Assembly: GCA_036768485.1 (NCBI GenBank)
Contig: JAVLUZ010000273.1
Span: forward strand, 4,197,391 to 4,261,390
Reading direction: 5' to 3'
DNA: 64,000 nucleotides
From: Mermis nigrescens
Taxonomy: Eukaryota > Nematoda > Enoplea > Mermithida > Mermithidae
Part shown: piece after piece, positions 48,986-61,094 of the stretch
Layout: every line of letters starts with the position of its first letter
Position numbering within the stretch: position 1 is the first letter of the stretch
The notes under the pieces: model-generated
What the model was told of the DNA's origin: nothing
The model's input: the letters and a program-made list of their open reading frames with translations, nothing else
Databases searched by the model: none
Translations under genes and position numbers: made by a program

Positions 48986-49261
48986 ATGAAAAATTGCTCG
49001 CCAAACACAATAAGTAAGATATTTTGCGACTTAAAAAGAATTATAAAAAATTCTTACATGAACATATCTGAATTTTATGCTGCGTTTGAAAATCGCCTTT
49101 TCGATAAATCCGCAAAATATGGAAATATTATGTATATTTTAAGCCAATTCAGGCTAAAATGTATAAAGGATTATAAAAAAACAAATAAGTATCCCAATAT
49201 TAAAGTATACATTTCACACCAAAATAGCAAAAGCACGACACTGAATTTAAAACGCACGTAG
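48986..49261 (+). CDS. Unrecognised AT-rich ORF, 91 codons
   Basis: ATG-initiated frame rich in Lys, Asn, Ile and Tyr (for example KIFCDLKRIIKNSYMNISEF). It has no low-complexity runs, but its composition is what AT-rich random sequence gives. No family recognised. Confidence 0.2.
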   Translation: MKNCSPNTISKIFCDLKRIIKNSYMNISEFYAAFENRLFDKSAKYGNIMYILSQFRLKCIKDYKKTNKYPNIKVYISHQNSKSTTLNLKRT

Positions 49262-50016
49262 CTGAGGCGGGGGAGATGGGGAGACTAGTTGCCCTAAAAA
49301 TTTTTGGAATGCAAATGTTTTTTGCAACGGTCCCTACCCAAAAGAAAAAAGTTAAAAATTCTAGAAGCGCATTTTGACTGCCAGAGTAGTTTCTAGCAAC
49401 ACATGCACGCTGAGGGTATGGGGAGTATCCCCCTATCAGGATTTTTGGAAGGCACACTCCCTCAGGCCATTTTGTACCAAAACCGATTGATTGAACCATG
49501 AAAAAGCGTCAAATGGCGTCTAACAGTGTAATTTCAAGTACTTATACTTATTTTTCGAGCAGTAGACTGTCCAATTCACTCATCCAGACATTTTTCTATA
49601 TTATTTGGTATAAATTTGATGTTGCAGGTCATTCCATCGCCCTTATGCTTATTGTTCTTATTAAATTTCAACCATAAATTCTTATGAAACATCAAATTCG
49701 ACTAATTAAGTACAAAATTTGACATTGAATAGGTTAGAAATTACCCATTTATTCCCTCCAGAGCTTTTGACCGTGTGCATGTATGATTATACATAGCACA
49801 CTCTTGAAAAAACGAGCCCAAAATTTTCGGGTGCTTGGTGCCAGATTTATTGCTATTGTATAATTTCTGCCAGAATTGATCACAAAACAGGTTAAACAAT
49901 TTTTCAGCGGAATCAAATGTTTAGAAGTCATTTGCGTGATCATTTTATACGACATAGTTTTTCAATGTAATTAAAATTAAAATTTCTTTTTGAATTTTTC
50001 GAAAATTTTTCCTTTT
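49262..50016. other. No gene seen
   Basis: AT-rich sequence with MITE-like fragments (49380-49450). Nothing else is supported. Confidence 0.4.
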
Positions 50017-50250
50017 TCAGTGTGTAGAGCTCGCTGAGAGAAGCTCGAAAACACCTTTTGCTTGTCTACAAGTAATTGTTGAGATACCTAACTTCAAAAT
50101 TTGAGCATCAAAACTTCGAAAGGCCTGCAAATAAAGACTTAAAGTATTCGACGAGCAATTTTCTGGACACGCCAACATAAGTGTACCTACATGAATGTCA
50201 GTATACAACACAATGATTAAAGTCACAATCAAAAAAGCAGCAACAGACAT
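50017..50250 (-). CDS. Possible small secreted protein ORF
   Basis: 77-codon ATG-initiated minus-strand ORF. Residues 1-21 (MSVAAFLIVTLIIVLYTDIHV) look like a signal peptide, followed by a Cys-containing segment (CPENC, later TCRQ). A donor-like G|GTATCT near residue 54 means that it could instead be the first exon of a larger gene. No family recognised and no expression evidence; the hydrophobic start could be coincidence. Confidence 0.3.
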   Translation of the reverse strand: MSVAAFLIVTLIIVLYTDIHVGTLMLACPENCSSNTLSLYLQAFRSFDAQILKLGISTITCRQAKGVFELLSASSTH

Positions 50251-50459
50251 GGAAGATCGTCAGATACAATTTACAAGCAAGGTATTCGTATATCGTGGCG
50301 GCCAAATATGGGCAGCGAGAAAATTCTGAGGGGAGGGTGAAACCGCCAAAAAGTTACCTAAAATAGAATTCTGGGATCTACAGTGATCTGTGGGGATTTT
50401 AAACTTCTGGTGAGGGCGTAAACACCTAACCCCCTCCCTCCACCTCCGCCAACGTGTGG

Positions 50460-51350
50460 GGTGGGGACGATCGCCCCTGTCATCAAAAAAGATTTGGGCG
50501 CAACCGAGAATAAAATGTTTTTTTTAAAATAATTTTAGCATGTTTATTACGATTTTTCAAATTTTTCAGCACTAATTAATGACATTTACTGACTTTTTTG
50601 GCGCTAAAACTTTATTTTTACGTCAGATGAATTGTGTACTTTACGTGCAGAACAAGGATTATTCAGTTTTTACTTCTTACAATGAATTCTCGAATATTTT
50701 TTCGCTGCTTTCAGCCGATTTCGCATTAATTTTGCGCATTTTTCGCATAAAAGTTTCCGAAAATTTATACTTTCTTCTGATCACAAATGATTCTGCCTAT
50801 AAAAAGACGGCAAAAAACCGATACGTTAAGCGTACTGGACGGATTTTTCGCACAATTTTTGACAATATTAGGAAAGCTTAATGTTTCCGCCACCAATTCC
50901 CTTAGTGGAGGGGATGAGGGATGATATTACCTCTACATCAGGGTCCAACACTCGAGTCTTTTACAGACGATTTCTAACTATAAAACATTTCTGCGTGATT
51001 TTTGGGAACGAGCGTTGCAAGCATGCTAAAAAATTGGCACTTCGCGCCGACTAGAGCATTTCGATTTTGTTTAGCAATAAAATGCCTAGAATGAAGTTAA
51101 AATTATCTGAAAAGTTAAAATTATCTGAAAAGTCAAAATTTTCGATGAATCCGTATTTTTTTACTTATAAAATTGACCAAACGAGTCAGAATTGGATTTT
51201 TCATATAGGATTTTTAATCATTTTTCATATTTGACTGCAAAAAAGGTAGAACTCAAGTGGTCCAGGATTTTGGGATTTTCATTCTCCTCTGAACTTTTGA
51301 CCTTGAGAAGCTATCGATTCCACCCCCTGTCAGAAAATCCTGGATCCGCC
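50460..51350. mobile_element. Element K copy
   Basis: Related to about 29735-30230 in FEN1 intron 2: shares GACATTTACTGACTTTTTTGG and the end ATCCTGGATCCGCCACTG (here ending near 51353). Non-coding. Confidence 0.55.
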
Positions 51351-51359
51351 ACTGCTGGC

Positions 51360-51900
51360 TGGAATATAAAAAAATAAAAGTTTTGCTTTGGCGCCAGACT
51401 TTTTTGCGCTATCCAGCTATGTACAGATCCCAAGACTATCAAAATAGCACAAATAGTCAAATACTTTGCATCAGATAAAGTGATGATCGTACAACAGATT
51501 GCAGGCTTAGAAATTTGCGTAGTTTTCCGAATGAATTAAGTCGCCAGCCATCAAATGCTTTATGGATTAATGATGTGTCAATGCGGCAATAGTCTGTTCC
51601 GCTGATATCCGTGAATACTAAAAGTGTAAACAGATTTGCTGACAACGACAGAGAGTATACTCGATTGTAATCGATTCAGCACAACGCATCCCACTCCACC
51701 GCATTGTAAATTATCGCCTTGTAAACGAGTCCGCAAGCGGCAGCAATTCGTAAGGTCCAGCTTGTAAATACAAATGATTGCAAAGAGAACTTCCTCAATT
51801 TTTTGTGCTGGTTCTGTTGTTTAGTTGAATAAAGATGGGCAATCATTCCGGTCTTTATTGACGACAAGCCGGAACTGATCCTGTAATGTAACGGGCATAC
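51360..51900. other. Non-repeat sequence of moderate GC, no gene recognised
   Basis: Does not resemble other parts of the window. Minus-strand ORFs of about 60-100 codons overlap here, but none is recognised and no consistent splice structure was found. Confidence 0.4.
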
Positions 51901-51904
51901 ATGA

Positions 51905-52365
51905 TCTTGCGGGAGGGGGTTTGGGGAAGGTTTCACCCCCCCTCCTCCCCGCAGGAATGTTTTCATCCCCAAGAATTCGCGATTGTTCAAAAGTTTCCAA
52001 AAATTTCCTGAAAACTCGTAGAAAAGGCGTTTTTAAGCGTTTTAGCTATCTAGTTGCTCAAAAGTGTCAAATTTTCAGCGCTTGGCGCCATATGCTCTTG
52101 TTTTGACTATATTTAGTTCAATTTGTTCGACCTTTTAAAATTTTTTCCCCGGAATTTTCCCTATGTTTTTAAGATTTAAGATTTATAAATAAATAGTTTG
52201 TTTAAGTTTTAAGATTTAATTCTAAGTTTAATTTTAATTTTTAATCAATTTTGATTTTCAATGAATTTTTCAATTTAATTTTAATTTTAATTTTAATTTA
52301 ATTTAATTCTAACTTTAAGATTTAACCCCCCCCTTCCATCAGAATTTCCATGCTGTGCATGTCTA
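51905..52365. mobile_element. Element G copy with low-complexity tail
   Basis: G-type sequence (AGCTATCTAGTTGCTCAAAAG), a GCGCTTGGCGCC hairpin at about 52079, a T/A low-complexity stretch of TTTAA-like units (52160-52325) and the G end TTTCCATGCTGTGCATG at 52345. Confidence 0.6.
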
Positions 52366-53102
52366 TTAATGAGGCATTTCTAAATCCAGGCAGGGGAAGC
52401 GGAATAATTAAGTTTTGTGCTTTACACAGTCTGCTACAAATAAAAAGATGAAATTTCGTATGCACGATTTTTGATTACGTAATCTGATTTATTATCGAAG
52501 TTTTTTCACGTTTTTTACAAGTCACTCAGCTCTCAATAATACGCTTACTAATTTTATAATTATGTGCTATTGCTCAGTCAACTGAAAAATCGGAATATGC
52601 TTCAAGTCTTAAGATCAAGCTATGCGACAAATTTTATGTATCTACTCCTTTCAATTTGTCGTGACCTTCAAGGTACAGTACGCCCGAAGTGAGACTTAAA
52701 AACCCACACTAGCTTTAAAAAACCATGTTTTTTGAAAAACGCTTAATCTTAAAACTAATAATGTCTACATATTCTAGCGACAAAAAGTTTTGCACTCATT
52801 TATGGGCATAATCTGTTATGCGTAGAGCACACATATAAATATTTTCCGCGCGCAAATTTGTCAACTTGAAAACAGATTGTATGTATCTAAGTAAAAGTGT
52901 ATTAATCTAAGATTACAAATACAACATTCATGCATGTTTCACCAAGAATCATTACATTTCACTTTGAAGTCTAATATTTCAATGATAAATGCTGTATATC
53001 TTAAACAGTGGTCAATTGTTGCATCGTTTCTAACCAGTGACGGCATCATTTAGGTCATAACCAAGTGAGATTCCCACCCAGTCTCGGAAATGCAGTAGGA
53101 AT
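52366..53102. other. No gene seen
   Basis: AT-rich non-coding sequence. Confidence 0.4.
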
Positions 53103-53312
<210 letters not shown>

Positions 53313-54159
53313 CAAAAATTTTCTATATTAACTATAAAGTCTTTCATGCCATGTTTACATTTAGAAAGTCGCACTTCCTCTGCGGCCACATATCTATTGC
53401 ATTCTTTATTAATCCTTTCTGAATTTCAAGCCAAAATTATAGAAACGATATTTTCTTAGTCGTTTCCATGGACATGCGTAGCCCTAGCCTATTTTCTATT
53501 TAAGTTTTAAAGTTTAAAAATAGCAGTTTGCATTTTTATGAATGAGTCTAACACTGAAAATTATGCCAGTTTTGATTCTTATTTTGATCAAACGATCTCA
53601 TTAAAATTTGAACATGTAAATGGTACGATTTTCAACAACTTGGAGGTATTGATGCCGTGATATAAAAAGCCTCAGTAATAATTGTTGAGCGTGTGTTACT
53701 CGCTATTTACTGCATAAGGATCAAAAATTACGAAAAATAAGACACATGAAATAAAGTGCTAAAACAATTTTAGCATTTCATCCATAAACAGTTTTCGTTT
53801 TAATGCATTTTTATACTATTAAGTTGGCATTCGGCAAATATTTGTTGAAGAAAAAGTAATTTCACTACCAAGTGTCCAAGAGTTGTTGCGCCTTCCAAAA
53901 GAAATAAATTGTGTAGAAGCGAATGTCAGAGTTTATTGAATTATTTCGAAAGAAGTAAAAAGCTAAAGCAAATCCATGTTTTGCCTTTACTATTTTTGAC
54001 TCATTTTCTTTTTTCACGATGTGTTTTGTTGAAGCGAATAAAATATGAATTTAATGATGGAATGTGCGATTTAGAATAAGCGTGTCAGTACAAAAGTGAT
54101 AAACGACGCGAAAAATTTATAATTGTACGGTCGCCGATTGGAAGAAAATTATATCTCTC

Positions 54160-54315
54160 GAATCAGCGGCGCGAAGCGCCGAAATTTTTCGATATTTGAT
54201 CATCAAAAGTTTTACACGGCATTTTTCAGACTTTTCTTTGCACCGTGCGAAAATTGCCAAAATTTTCCTTTGCACGGGACCAAAAAACTTTGCACTGTGC
54301 CAAAAGACACCGGTA
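54160..54315. repeat. Element E-prime right part
   Basis: GGCGCGAAGCGCC at about 54168, followed by CTTTGCACCGTGCGAAA and CTTTGCACTGTGCCAAA palindromes. Same plan as element E with a different palindrome core. Confidence 0.5.
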
Positions 54316-54342
54316 GGGATGACCTGAGATGTAGCGATACAT

Positions 54343-54560
54343 GTAAGAGCGGGGATGGATGGCTCCCCACATCTTCCCAAAGCCAGAAAATTCTTGACCC
54401 CTAGATTTTCGGAAAAAAATGAATTTTTGGCCGTTTTTTACATAGGTGTTTTTTGGCCATTTTTGGCCGAAAAATTGAAGGTCAATTACCTCCCCCCGCA
54501 CCCTGAAATTGGCTTAAGAGCCCCACCGAAAATTTGAGTCGTTACATGTATGGCTGTGGT
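54343..54560. mobile_element. Element L copy, uninterrupted
   Basis: Starts TACATGTAAGAGCGGGGATG and ends GAGTCGTTACATGTATGG. Serves as the empty-site reference for the MITE-A-carrying copies at 42310 and 56268. Confidence 0.6.
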
Positions 54561-56262
54561 AGTGAAACGTTCAGCTTATAGAGGAGAAGCGTCAGCTAGC
54601 TCATTAAAGAACACGTCACAAATGCATTAATATTGTTTTAGGGAATCTACGGCCCTGTCTTGTTGCTATTCATATTTCTTACCTTTCTTACAATCGAAAA
54701 ATGCATGCGCCAATTTTCATACAAAATTTTGTCGACCTCCGGACGTTAAAATTCTGGAATGACCGATTCGATCTCTACATTAAATAAGTGCTTATTGCGT
54801 ATGCTGCAATTTTCGTGATGTTAGGTCGCTTAGAAGTACTAAGCAAACATAGGCGTGAAGGGTTTGGGGTTTATACCCCGCCAGAATTCTGAAACACCCC
54901 AAAGTCGATAAGCCTCCCCAGAATTAAATTTTCGGTGACGTTTTTGGCAATGTGGCCCCATCTGACCCATTGATTTGGCTGATGCCCATGTATAACGCTA
55001 ACTGCTAATGCGTTCATATGTCCGATTATATTCAACTAAATGTGATTAAAATTCTACTAAATCATGCAATAGAGTGAAATTACTCGCTTGGCTAATATGC
55101 ATATCATTTACTGGAGTGCGGACTTATGATATAAGACATATACAGGGTGGCTAAAAACGAATGGCACATTGGTCCTTTATAACTTCTCAGATACTTGATC
55201 GAATCGAATGCGGTTTGCTTTGTCTAAGAGCCTATCTAAAGAGAAATTATTGAAGTTTCAGCTATGCCGGTCGAACTGCTGTCAATTTACACTAAGTCGG
55301 GCACAAGCCGATTTTTCCAACTTTTTGCAGATTTATTGCTTAAAACAAGCTATCGTTGTTACAGCAGTGTAATTTTACAACAACAAAAAAGATATTTGAA
55401 TGCGGTTTGTTTTATATGAAATCAAAATTATTTATGTACAATTCTATTCATTTTTATTTTAACTCGTTTAGCCTGTGCGGAACAATGTACATACACTTTT
55501 ATTACAGGTTGCTGCATTCGTATATAAAGGTTTTCAATTTGCTAGCAGTTGCCAAAACGTACAGCCTTTGATTAAGATTCAATTAGTTTTCAGTAACCTA
55601 GAATGCCGTAAAGCACATTATGTGAATGATAGCCAATTGAAAGTTTTAGAATAAAAAAAGTTGCATTAACAGTGTCATACAATACTATAAAGTTATAGAC
55701 AGGGCAACAAAAGCAATTCATATTTCTGGCAGATGCTTTCATCAACCAAAAACACGACTTTTGCTTCATTAAGTCTAAACCAACAGCTGCTAAAACAGCA
55801 TAACTAAAACTTCACCGCGTTCTTGCAGAGGTAAAATTGATTTTATTTGGTCAAATATAGAAAAAGCTAAAAGAACGGGATTTTTCCGGACGAATTTTGA
55901 ATAATTTATAAAGGACAGCGCTATGCTAATTTAGAAGCATAGGGAAAAACCCGTTTTGACGTTCCTCTTGATGAATATACTTTGAAAAATTTCCAATCAA
56001 TACCTTGGGTGTGACGCTGATGTATAAACTAACAAATTTACATATTCCGGGATGGGTCTGTCCTTGATTGTGGACCATAAATCGATTTATGAAAATATAG
56101 AAATTAATCGGGCGTTTCTTGAAAAATCGCATGAAAGGATTAATCCGGCGCAAAAATTTTGATGTATTACTGCTTTTGTAATCTAATAATCATGCAGAAA
56201 ACATTCCGTCAGCTCAAAATCTACGAACACTGCCAGTCTCGATGATCCTTTAGCGGTGGTCA
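54561..56262. other. AT-rich sequence, no gene seen
   Basis: A single end ACAGGGTGGCTAAAAA at about 55142 resembles the terminus of TA-target elements, but no partner end was found. The remainder is AT-rich without a recognised feature. Confidence 0.4.
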
Positions 56263-56267
56263 CACAT

Positions 56268-56755
56268 GTAGCAGGAGATGGGAATCCCCCACCCAAACTT
56301 GGTTGTCCCCTATCCCACAAAGCAAGAAAAATATTGATCCAATTTTTGGAAAAATTTGCGTGCGATTTTTGGTCATTTTTAGGTTTTTCGGCCGTTTTTG
56401 ACCAAAAATTGGGGGGTAATTTACCCCCCCCCCCACACGTGGGCAGCAAGAAAATTCTGGGGGGGTCCAAGATTTTTTGAAGGTCAAAAAATGGCCTTAA
56501 AAAATGGTGGTATGGCGATAAAAACACCATTTTTCGACGTTTCTCATCAAGCACTATCCATTGGCATCAAAAAATTGCGAAAAAAACGAAAAAAATTTCA
56601 AAAATTGAATTCTGGGGGGTCTTTTGATTTCCTGGGGGGGTCTTTTGGTTTCTGGGGGGACCCCCCCCCACGCCCATGTGTGCCCCCCTTGAAAATGGCC
56701 GGGGACCGCCGCCGTCCGAAATTTCAAGCCGTTACATGTATGGCAGACTTATGCC
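56268..56755. mobile_element. Element L with nested MITE-A
   Basis: L starts near CACATGTAGCAGGAG and resumes after the MITE to end GCCGTTACATGTATGG. Confidence 0.65.
56434..56682. mobile_element. MITE-A copy nested in element L
   Basis: CACACGTGGGCAGC start and GCCCATGTGTG end. The flanks are C runs, so the 8-bp duplication is compatible but not informative. Confidence 0.82.
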
Positions 56756-56825
56756 ACCTCCCCTCACCCCCTATGTGCATGTTTGATGTGGGCCCCCTAG
56801 GCAGCGCATGATGACGTCACTTTAA

Positions 56826-57238
56826 CTATGTCGCCGTCGAGTCAACGCTGCCTCCGGTACCGAAGCCGCTTTCGGCCGACGCCAGCGGCGGCCGACGCGA
56901 CTTCAACGCGTCGTCGGCGCTATCGCTGCCGACCGACGGCGACGACGAATTATCGGCGCCGGCCAGCGGCGCCGTCAACGTGCCGCCAGCGTCAACGGCG
57001 ACGTTGAGCGTCGACGGACGCGACAACGGTGTCGATCGGCGTCGGAAGTCCGCCGAACTTATTACGCCGTCATTTGGATAGTGCGGCGCGCGATTTTCGT
57101 TAGTCAATTCCGACGCCGACGCTGCGTCATTGGCGAGCTCGTCGACGCGTGGCGGTAAGCGACGACGATTGGCGACGGGCGAACGACGATCGTCGTGAGT
57201 TGTCGTCGTTGACGAAGGTGGCGTCGCGTCATTATCGG
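56826..57238 (-). CDS. Terminal exon of an unidentified GC-rich gene
   Basis: Minus-strand exon with a strong acceptor, TTTTACTTTTAG, at 57239 and an open frame of 137 codons to TAG at 56826. The peptide starts DNDATPPSSTTTTHDD and is Ser/Thr/Ala/Pro/Asp-rich with Arg clusters (RSPVANRRRLPPRVDEL; FRRRSTPLSRPST), probably intrinsically disordered. GC content is about 60% in a genome near 35%. Its phase (two bases to complete a codon) fits the donor at 60758/60757 exactly, so I join it to the exon there. It could be the cytoplasmic tail of a receptor or a disordered regulator; not recognised. Confidence 0.6.
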
Positions 57239-57424
57239 CTAAAAGTAAAAGTAAAAAAAGCAAAACTTAAAAAAGGTGGAAGTAAAAGTAAAACTAAGTA
57301 CACATTGAGCAGGTATACAAATCCCTCAAATGAAATAAAGATAAAAATTCAATCAAAATAATGAACATAAAACTTTTTATGATATGAACTGATGTAATCT
57401 TGAATAGGTACACAAATTAGCAAC

Positions 57425-59425
57425 CAAGAATGCTCCCATGGAGCAAATAGGACAAATATGCTTTGAATTGTGGATTATTAAAGATATAGAAGTAGAGGAC
57501 TAGGCAGACCCGGTCGTAGGCTTTTGGAGGCCCTGTGCGAAGAAACAATTTGGGGGGCCCCTTGGTCTGGTGGCGGAAAACTACGAATATGAGCATAAGG
57601 CTAAACCATGATTTATGACTTTGAAAAGTATCTGCTTTCATTGTACTACAAGTTATTAATCTGTTTCATCCTAGACGGTGAATCCAGAATTTTTGTGGGG
57701 ACACAGCATCCCAACTTTTTCCTCAAAGAGTCAAAAATTGGAACAACTTCGGTATTTACGTACAAAATAGCGGTTTTCGCCGTTTTAAATTTTTTTGATC
57801 AAAATTATTTCTTATGCAAGATTCGAAAACCGCTAGAATTTTAAACAACTTTCGCTAAAATTCTGAGTCGGAAAATTTCTGAGATTATGTCTGTGTATGA
57901 TGCGGAAGGATGTTTTCATTACCTGTATTTGTGCACTGAGCAATACACACACTTCCACTGAAACATTTGGTGAAAAGTACCGAAAATTTTCTAGAATTTA
58001 TGCTGAAAAAAGCCACATGGACCTTCTAGATTTACGGGACGAAAATTTTAGAGTAAAATAATCTTGACAAATAAGTTAGGCCAAAATGTTGATTTAGAGT
58101 TTCTTGAAAAAGAAAAATAAATATATACTTTATTTTAATCGCAAAAAATATGTCGTTCAAAATAGCCACGCTTCAACATCAACATTCATTCAAGCTCGAC
58201 TCTACTAAAAACTTTTTAATTTCCTTCGTACTCAATTCTGGTCATTGCATTGAAAAACAATACATAAAATAAATAATCCTGCGCTAGGCGCCATAAAATT
58301 TTGTCATATTCACGATGCCTTATTTAAAATTGGGCGTTCAAAAGACATGAATTATACAAACGCGATAAATCTAGCGCGGAGCTCCTAAAAATGTTGGGCT
58401 TGTTGGCTCAAAAGTGTGCTAACTCTATTCTGACGGTCTTTCAAATGCATTTAAGAATTCCCATATTGCGGTTTTTCTCCTCTGGGGGACTCTTACAGTA
58501 AATAATCTACATACAAAATTTGGGGGTACTGGTCCCCCAGTCCCTCTTAGATACGTGCCTGCTTAAACATAGGAATTATAACTTTTGTTGTCAAAAAATA
58601 ATTCATGAGATAAAAATATACATAGCTTCCATCCAGATCGACAAAAATCGAAATGAATATAATTAAGGTACAAACCTTATTACGATGACCTATAGGAAAT
58701 GAAAGAATCATTACAAGATCTATATTCTTCATCTCTCATCAAGTAAGTTAGGTTAATTTTTCGAAAAATTTTGCGTCAGATTGATTTTAAATAAAAATAG
58801 ACAATGTAAAACGCTTAAAAAGCGCTATTTCGCACGTAGATGGCAAATTTTTGGACCAATTTTGCCTGTTTTGGAAAAGTTGTGGTACCGCCCTCCTTAG
58901 GAAAATCCTAGATCCGCCACTGCTTGCACATATACTGAATTTCGACTTGCAAACTAACAGTTTGCTGATAATAACTTATCTGTAGCATAACTACCACAGA
59001 ATGTCAATTATCATAGTAACATATTGTAAAAAACAAAAACCAAGAAAAACTGTAGGCACATGTGAAACAGACTATATAGGTGGTACGAGAAATTGGTGAG
59101 CAGCGCCGAAATTTTTTTGAATTTTCATAAACAGAAAGGTCACTTAGTGTCTATTCGCTGAATGGGAGCGTTAAGAAATGCAAGCTCAGACGATTATGGC
59201 GACCGCCCATTATCCACTAAATTTTTCCTTGCTTGGTGTTTTAGGGGCCCTCGGGGGTCCCCTTGGGGCCCCGGGGCCCTGTGCGGTTGCACACTTAGCA
59301 CATGCCTAAGATCGGGCCTGGGACTAGGAATAAGTCACCTAAGGGGGAAAAATTATAAAAATCTTCTAAAAACTAGATTACTCTAAGCAGCACAAAAATC
59401 GAAGTATATTCTGCGGCCTACAGAA
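57425..59425. mobile_element. Foldback element copy 3, left arm, split by element I
   Basis: 57425-57504 and 59329-59425 join to reproduce the left arm of the 3558-4347 element (GGAATTGTGG-like, GGACTAGG, ATCGAAGTATATTCTGCGGC). The right arm is absent. Confidence 0.75.
57505..59320. mobile_element. Element I, 1.8-kb hAT-like non-autonomous element
   Basis: Ends CAGACCCGGTCGTAGGC and GCCTAAGATCGGGCCTG are imperfect inverted repeats. A perfect 8-bp duplication GGACTAGG flanks it (57497-57504 and 59321-59328). Contains GGGGCCC-rich subterminal sequence at both ends and a reverse partial element F (58755-58922). No transposase found. Confidence 0.85.
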
Positions 59426-59429
59426 GGTA

Positions 59430-60357
59430 GTTGTTGCCACACTTTGGCGTATGGGGGAGGGAATTCAAGGGGGATTCGCACCCACTGAAGTTTAAAAACC
59501 CGCGCAGATTATTTTTTGACACTTATTGAGTGTGAAGAGAATTTCTTTACACTCCTTATTGAGTGTAAAGGAATCAAGTTTGAGCAAGTTTATAGCCCTT
59601 GAGTCGTGTCGTCTATAAGTGAAAAAGTTTTATTCCACATCCTACTGCAGATACTTACCAGTCAAAACAGGAAAAAATGTGTTTTTCATTTCGAACTTTA
59701 TGTACACCTCTAGAAGTAACTCAATATTGTGTATTTTAAATGCAATTTGCTGCGATGTGTCCGGGCTTAGAACCGGAGAAGTTGGCGAAGAAGTCTTTGA
59801 CAAAATCTATTTTTACGCCATTCACTAGATTGTAAACTTTAAACTCCTGGAGCTTATAACTTCATATTGAGTGTAAAAAATTTCGCTGGCAAACAGAAAG
59901 TAGCCCTTGAGTTGTAGTACATTTCTATAAGAAAAAATTTCTTAGAACTCATACCCGGAATGATTTGCAGATAGAAAGAAGACGAAAACAAGACCAAAAT
60001 CTGTCTTTACACCCGCCGATTTTTACACTCTCCACACCCCCTCAAGAACTAATGCAAAATTCACAAAACAAAAAATACTGAACATTAAATTGTATGAGCT
60101 ATGTATTTACGCTGATTTCTGTACAAGCCGCAGAAAAAGCCACCGAAAATTGCTATACGTTATAAGGATACACTTAACCTTTACACATTCTCACAAGCTG
60201 AATATTGAGTGTAAAGAAAAACAAAAAATACACCGGCAGCGAATTTTTTTATTATCTATCTTTTAAAAAACCTCACCTCTCAGATGTGTCCCGTTATAGC
60301 TGTAGAGAGGAAACACATGTTGGGGTACACATGTATATTATAGGTACGCGCTAACGC
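59430..60357. repeat. Repeat family H copy
   Basis: Resembles 2500-3290 (TGTAAA-rich, AACTCATA.CC and GTTATAGCTGT motifs). No gene. Confidence 0.55.
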
Positions 60358-60757
60358 GCTACATACCTATGATTGTCAATTATAACAATGATGATAAGCT
60401 CAAAGACTCTGAATTCAATGTATAATTCTCTGAAAATACGACTACTGAGTCACTTAGCGTCAATGTTCATAGATGATTAACTCAAACATCAATAGCAAAA
60501 AAAGGCGAGAACACTGAATTTACTGGTTTGGATTTCAATTCCCCCAGCGGATTTTCACTTTAGACATCTATGCCCTCGAGCCCACGACGTGCATGAACAT
60601 TAGCTCTAGCAAAGTGAAACGTAACGAAAAATTGGCAAAGCATAAAGTTTTAAAAAAATTAAAACATTGAAATAAAAATGAAAAATGGCGAATGAAAAAA
60701 GGAAAGCAAAACGGACTCTCAACTTAGTGTGTGCGTAAGATAATTTAGGAAATTTAC

Positions 60758-61093
60758 TGAAATCATCGACAGGTGTACACGAAATAAGAGGCGGCGGCGG
60801 CAGTCGTCGCTGATGATTGATACTGAGCGTTAAAGGTCGACCAGGCGGCGGCGGTGGCAAACGCCGGATCACACTCGCCGCCGATGCCGGCGGACACGTG
60901 ACGTCATTTAGCACCGGAAATGACGTCAATGTCTCCGGAAATGACGTCATCGTCTCGGTGGGCTCAGCTCGAAGCCGCCCAATAAAGTGGCGCTCGTAGT
61001 TTGGATTGGAGAGACCTTGAGCGGCGATGCCGGCCGGGTCGCACGACCGAGGTCGAGACGTTCGTGTATAAGAACGATAGTAGAAAAATTTCA
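60758..61093 (-). CDS. Upstream exon of the unidentified GC-rich gene
   Basis: Minus-strand frame of about 110 codons. It runs from a hydrophobic/aromatic start (LKFFYYRSYTRTSRPRS) through GIAAQGLSNPNYERHFIGRL, a tandem TSFPETLTSFP, PPPPPGRP and PPPPLISCTPVDDF to a donor A|GTAAAT in phase 1, which matches the 57238 exon. The 5' boundary is unclear: a good acceptor (ATATCTTTTCAG at about 61112) would need one T less in the T8 run at 61093-61100 to stay in frame. An NPNY motif next to a basic stretch could be a cytoplasmic docking site near a membrane span, but that is inference. The gene presumably continues upstream. Confidence 0.5.
60895..60949. promoter_or_regulatory. E-box plus three TGACGTCA octamers
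   Basis: CACGTG at 60895-60900 overlaps the first of three CRE-type palindromes TGACGTCA (60899-60906, 60921-60928, 60942-60949), spaced about 22 bp apart. A fourth lies at 56812-56819. Those at 60899-60949 fall in the inferred exon and are partly explained by the coding repeat TSFPE, so a regulatory role is only possible. Confidence 0.3.
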
Positions 61094-61094
61094 A

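Larger units (their letters stand above)
57239..60757 (-). other. Inferred intron of the GC-rich gene
   Basis: Donor A|GTAAAT at 60758/60757 and acceptor at 57239. It is filled with foldback copy 3 split by element I, and with repeat family H (about 59500-60350). Confidence 0.5.

Noticed and set aside
57149..57361. Plus-strand ORF across the GC-rich exon
   Set aside because: The minus strand has the longer frame and a strong acceptor in matching phase; the plus frame runs into Lys-rich low-complexity sequence.
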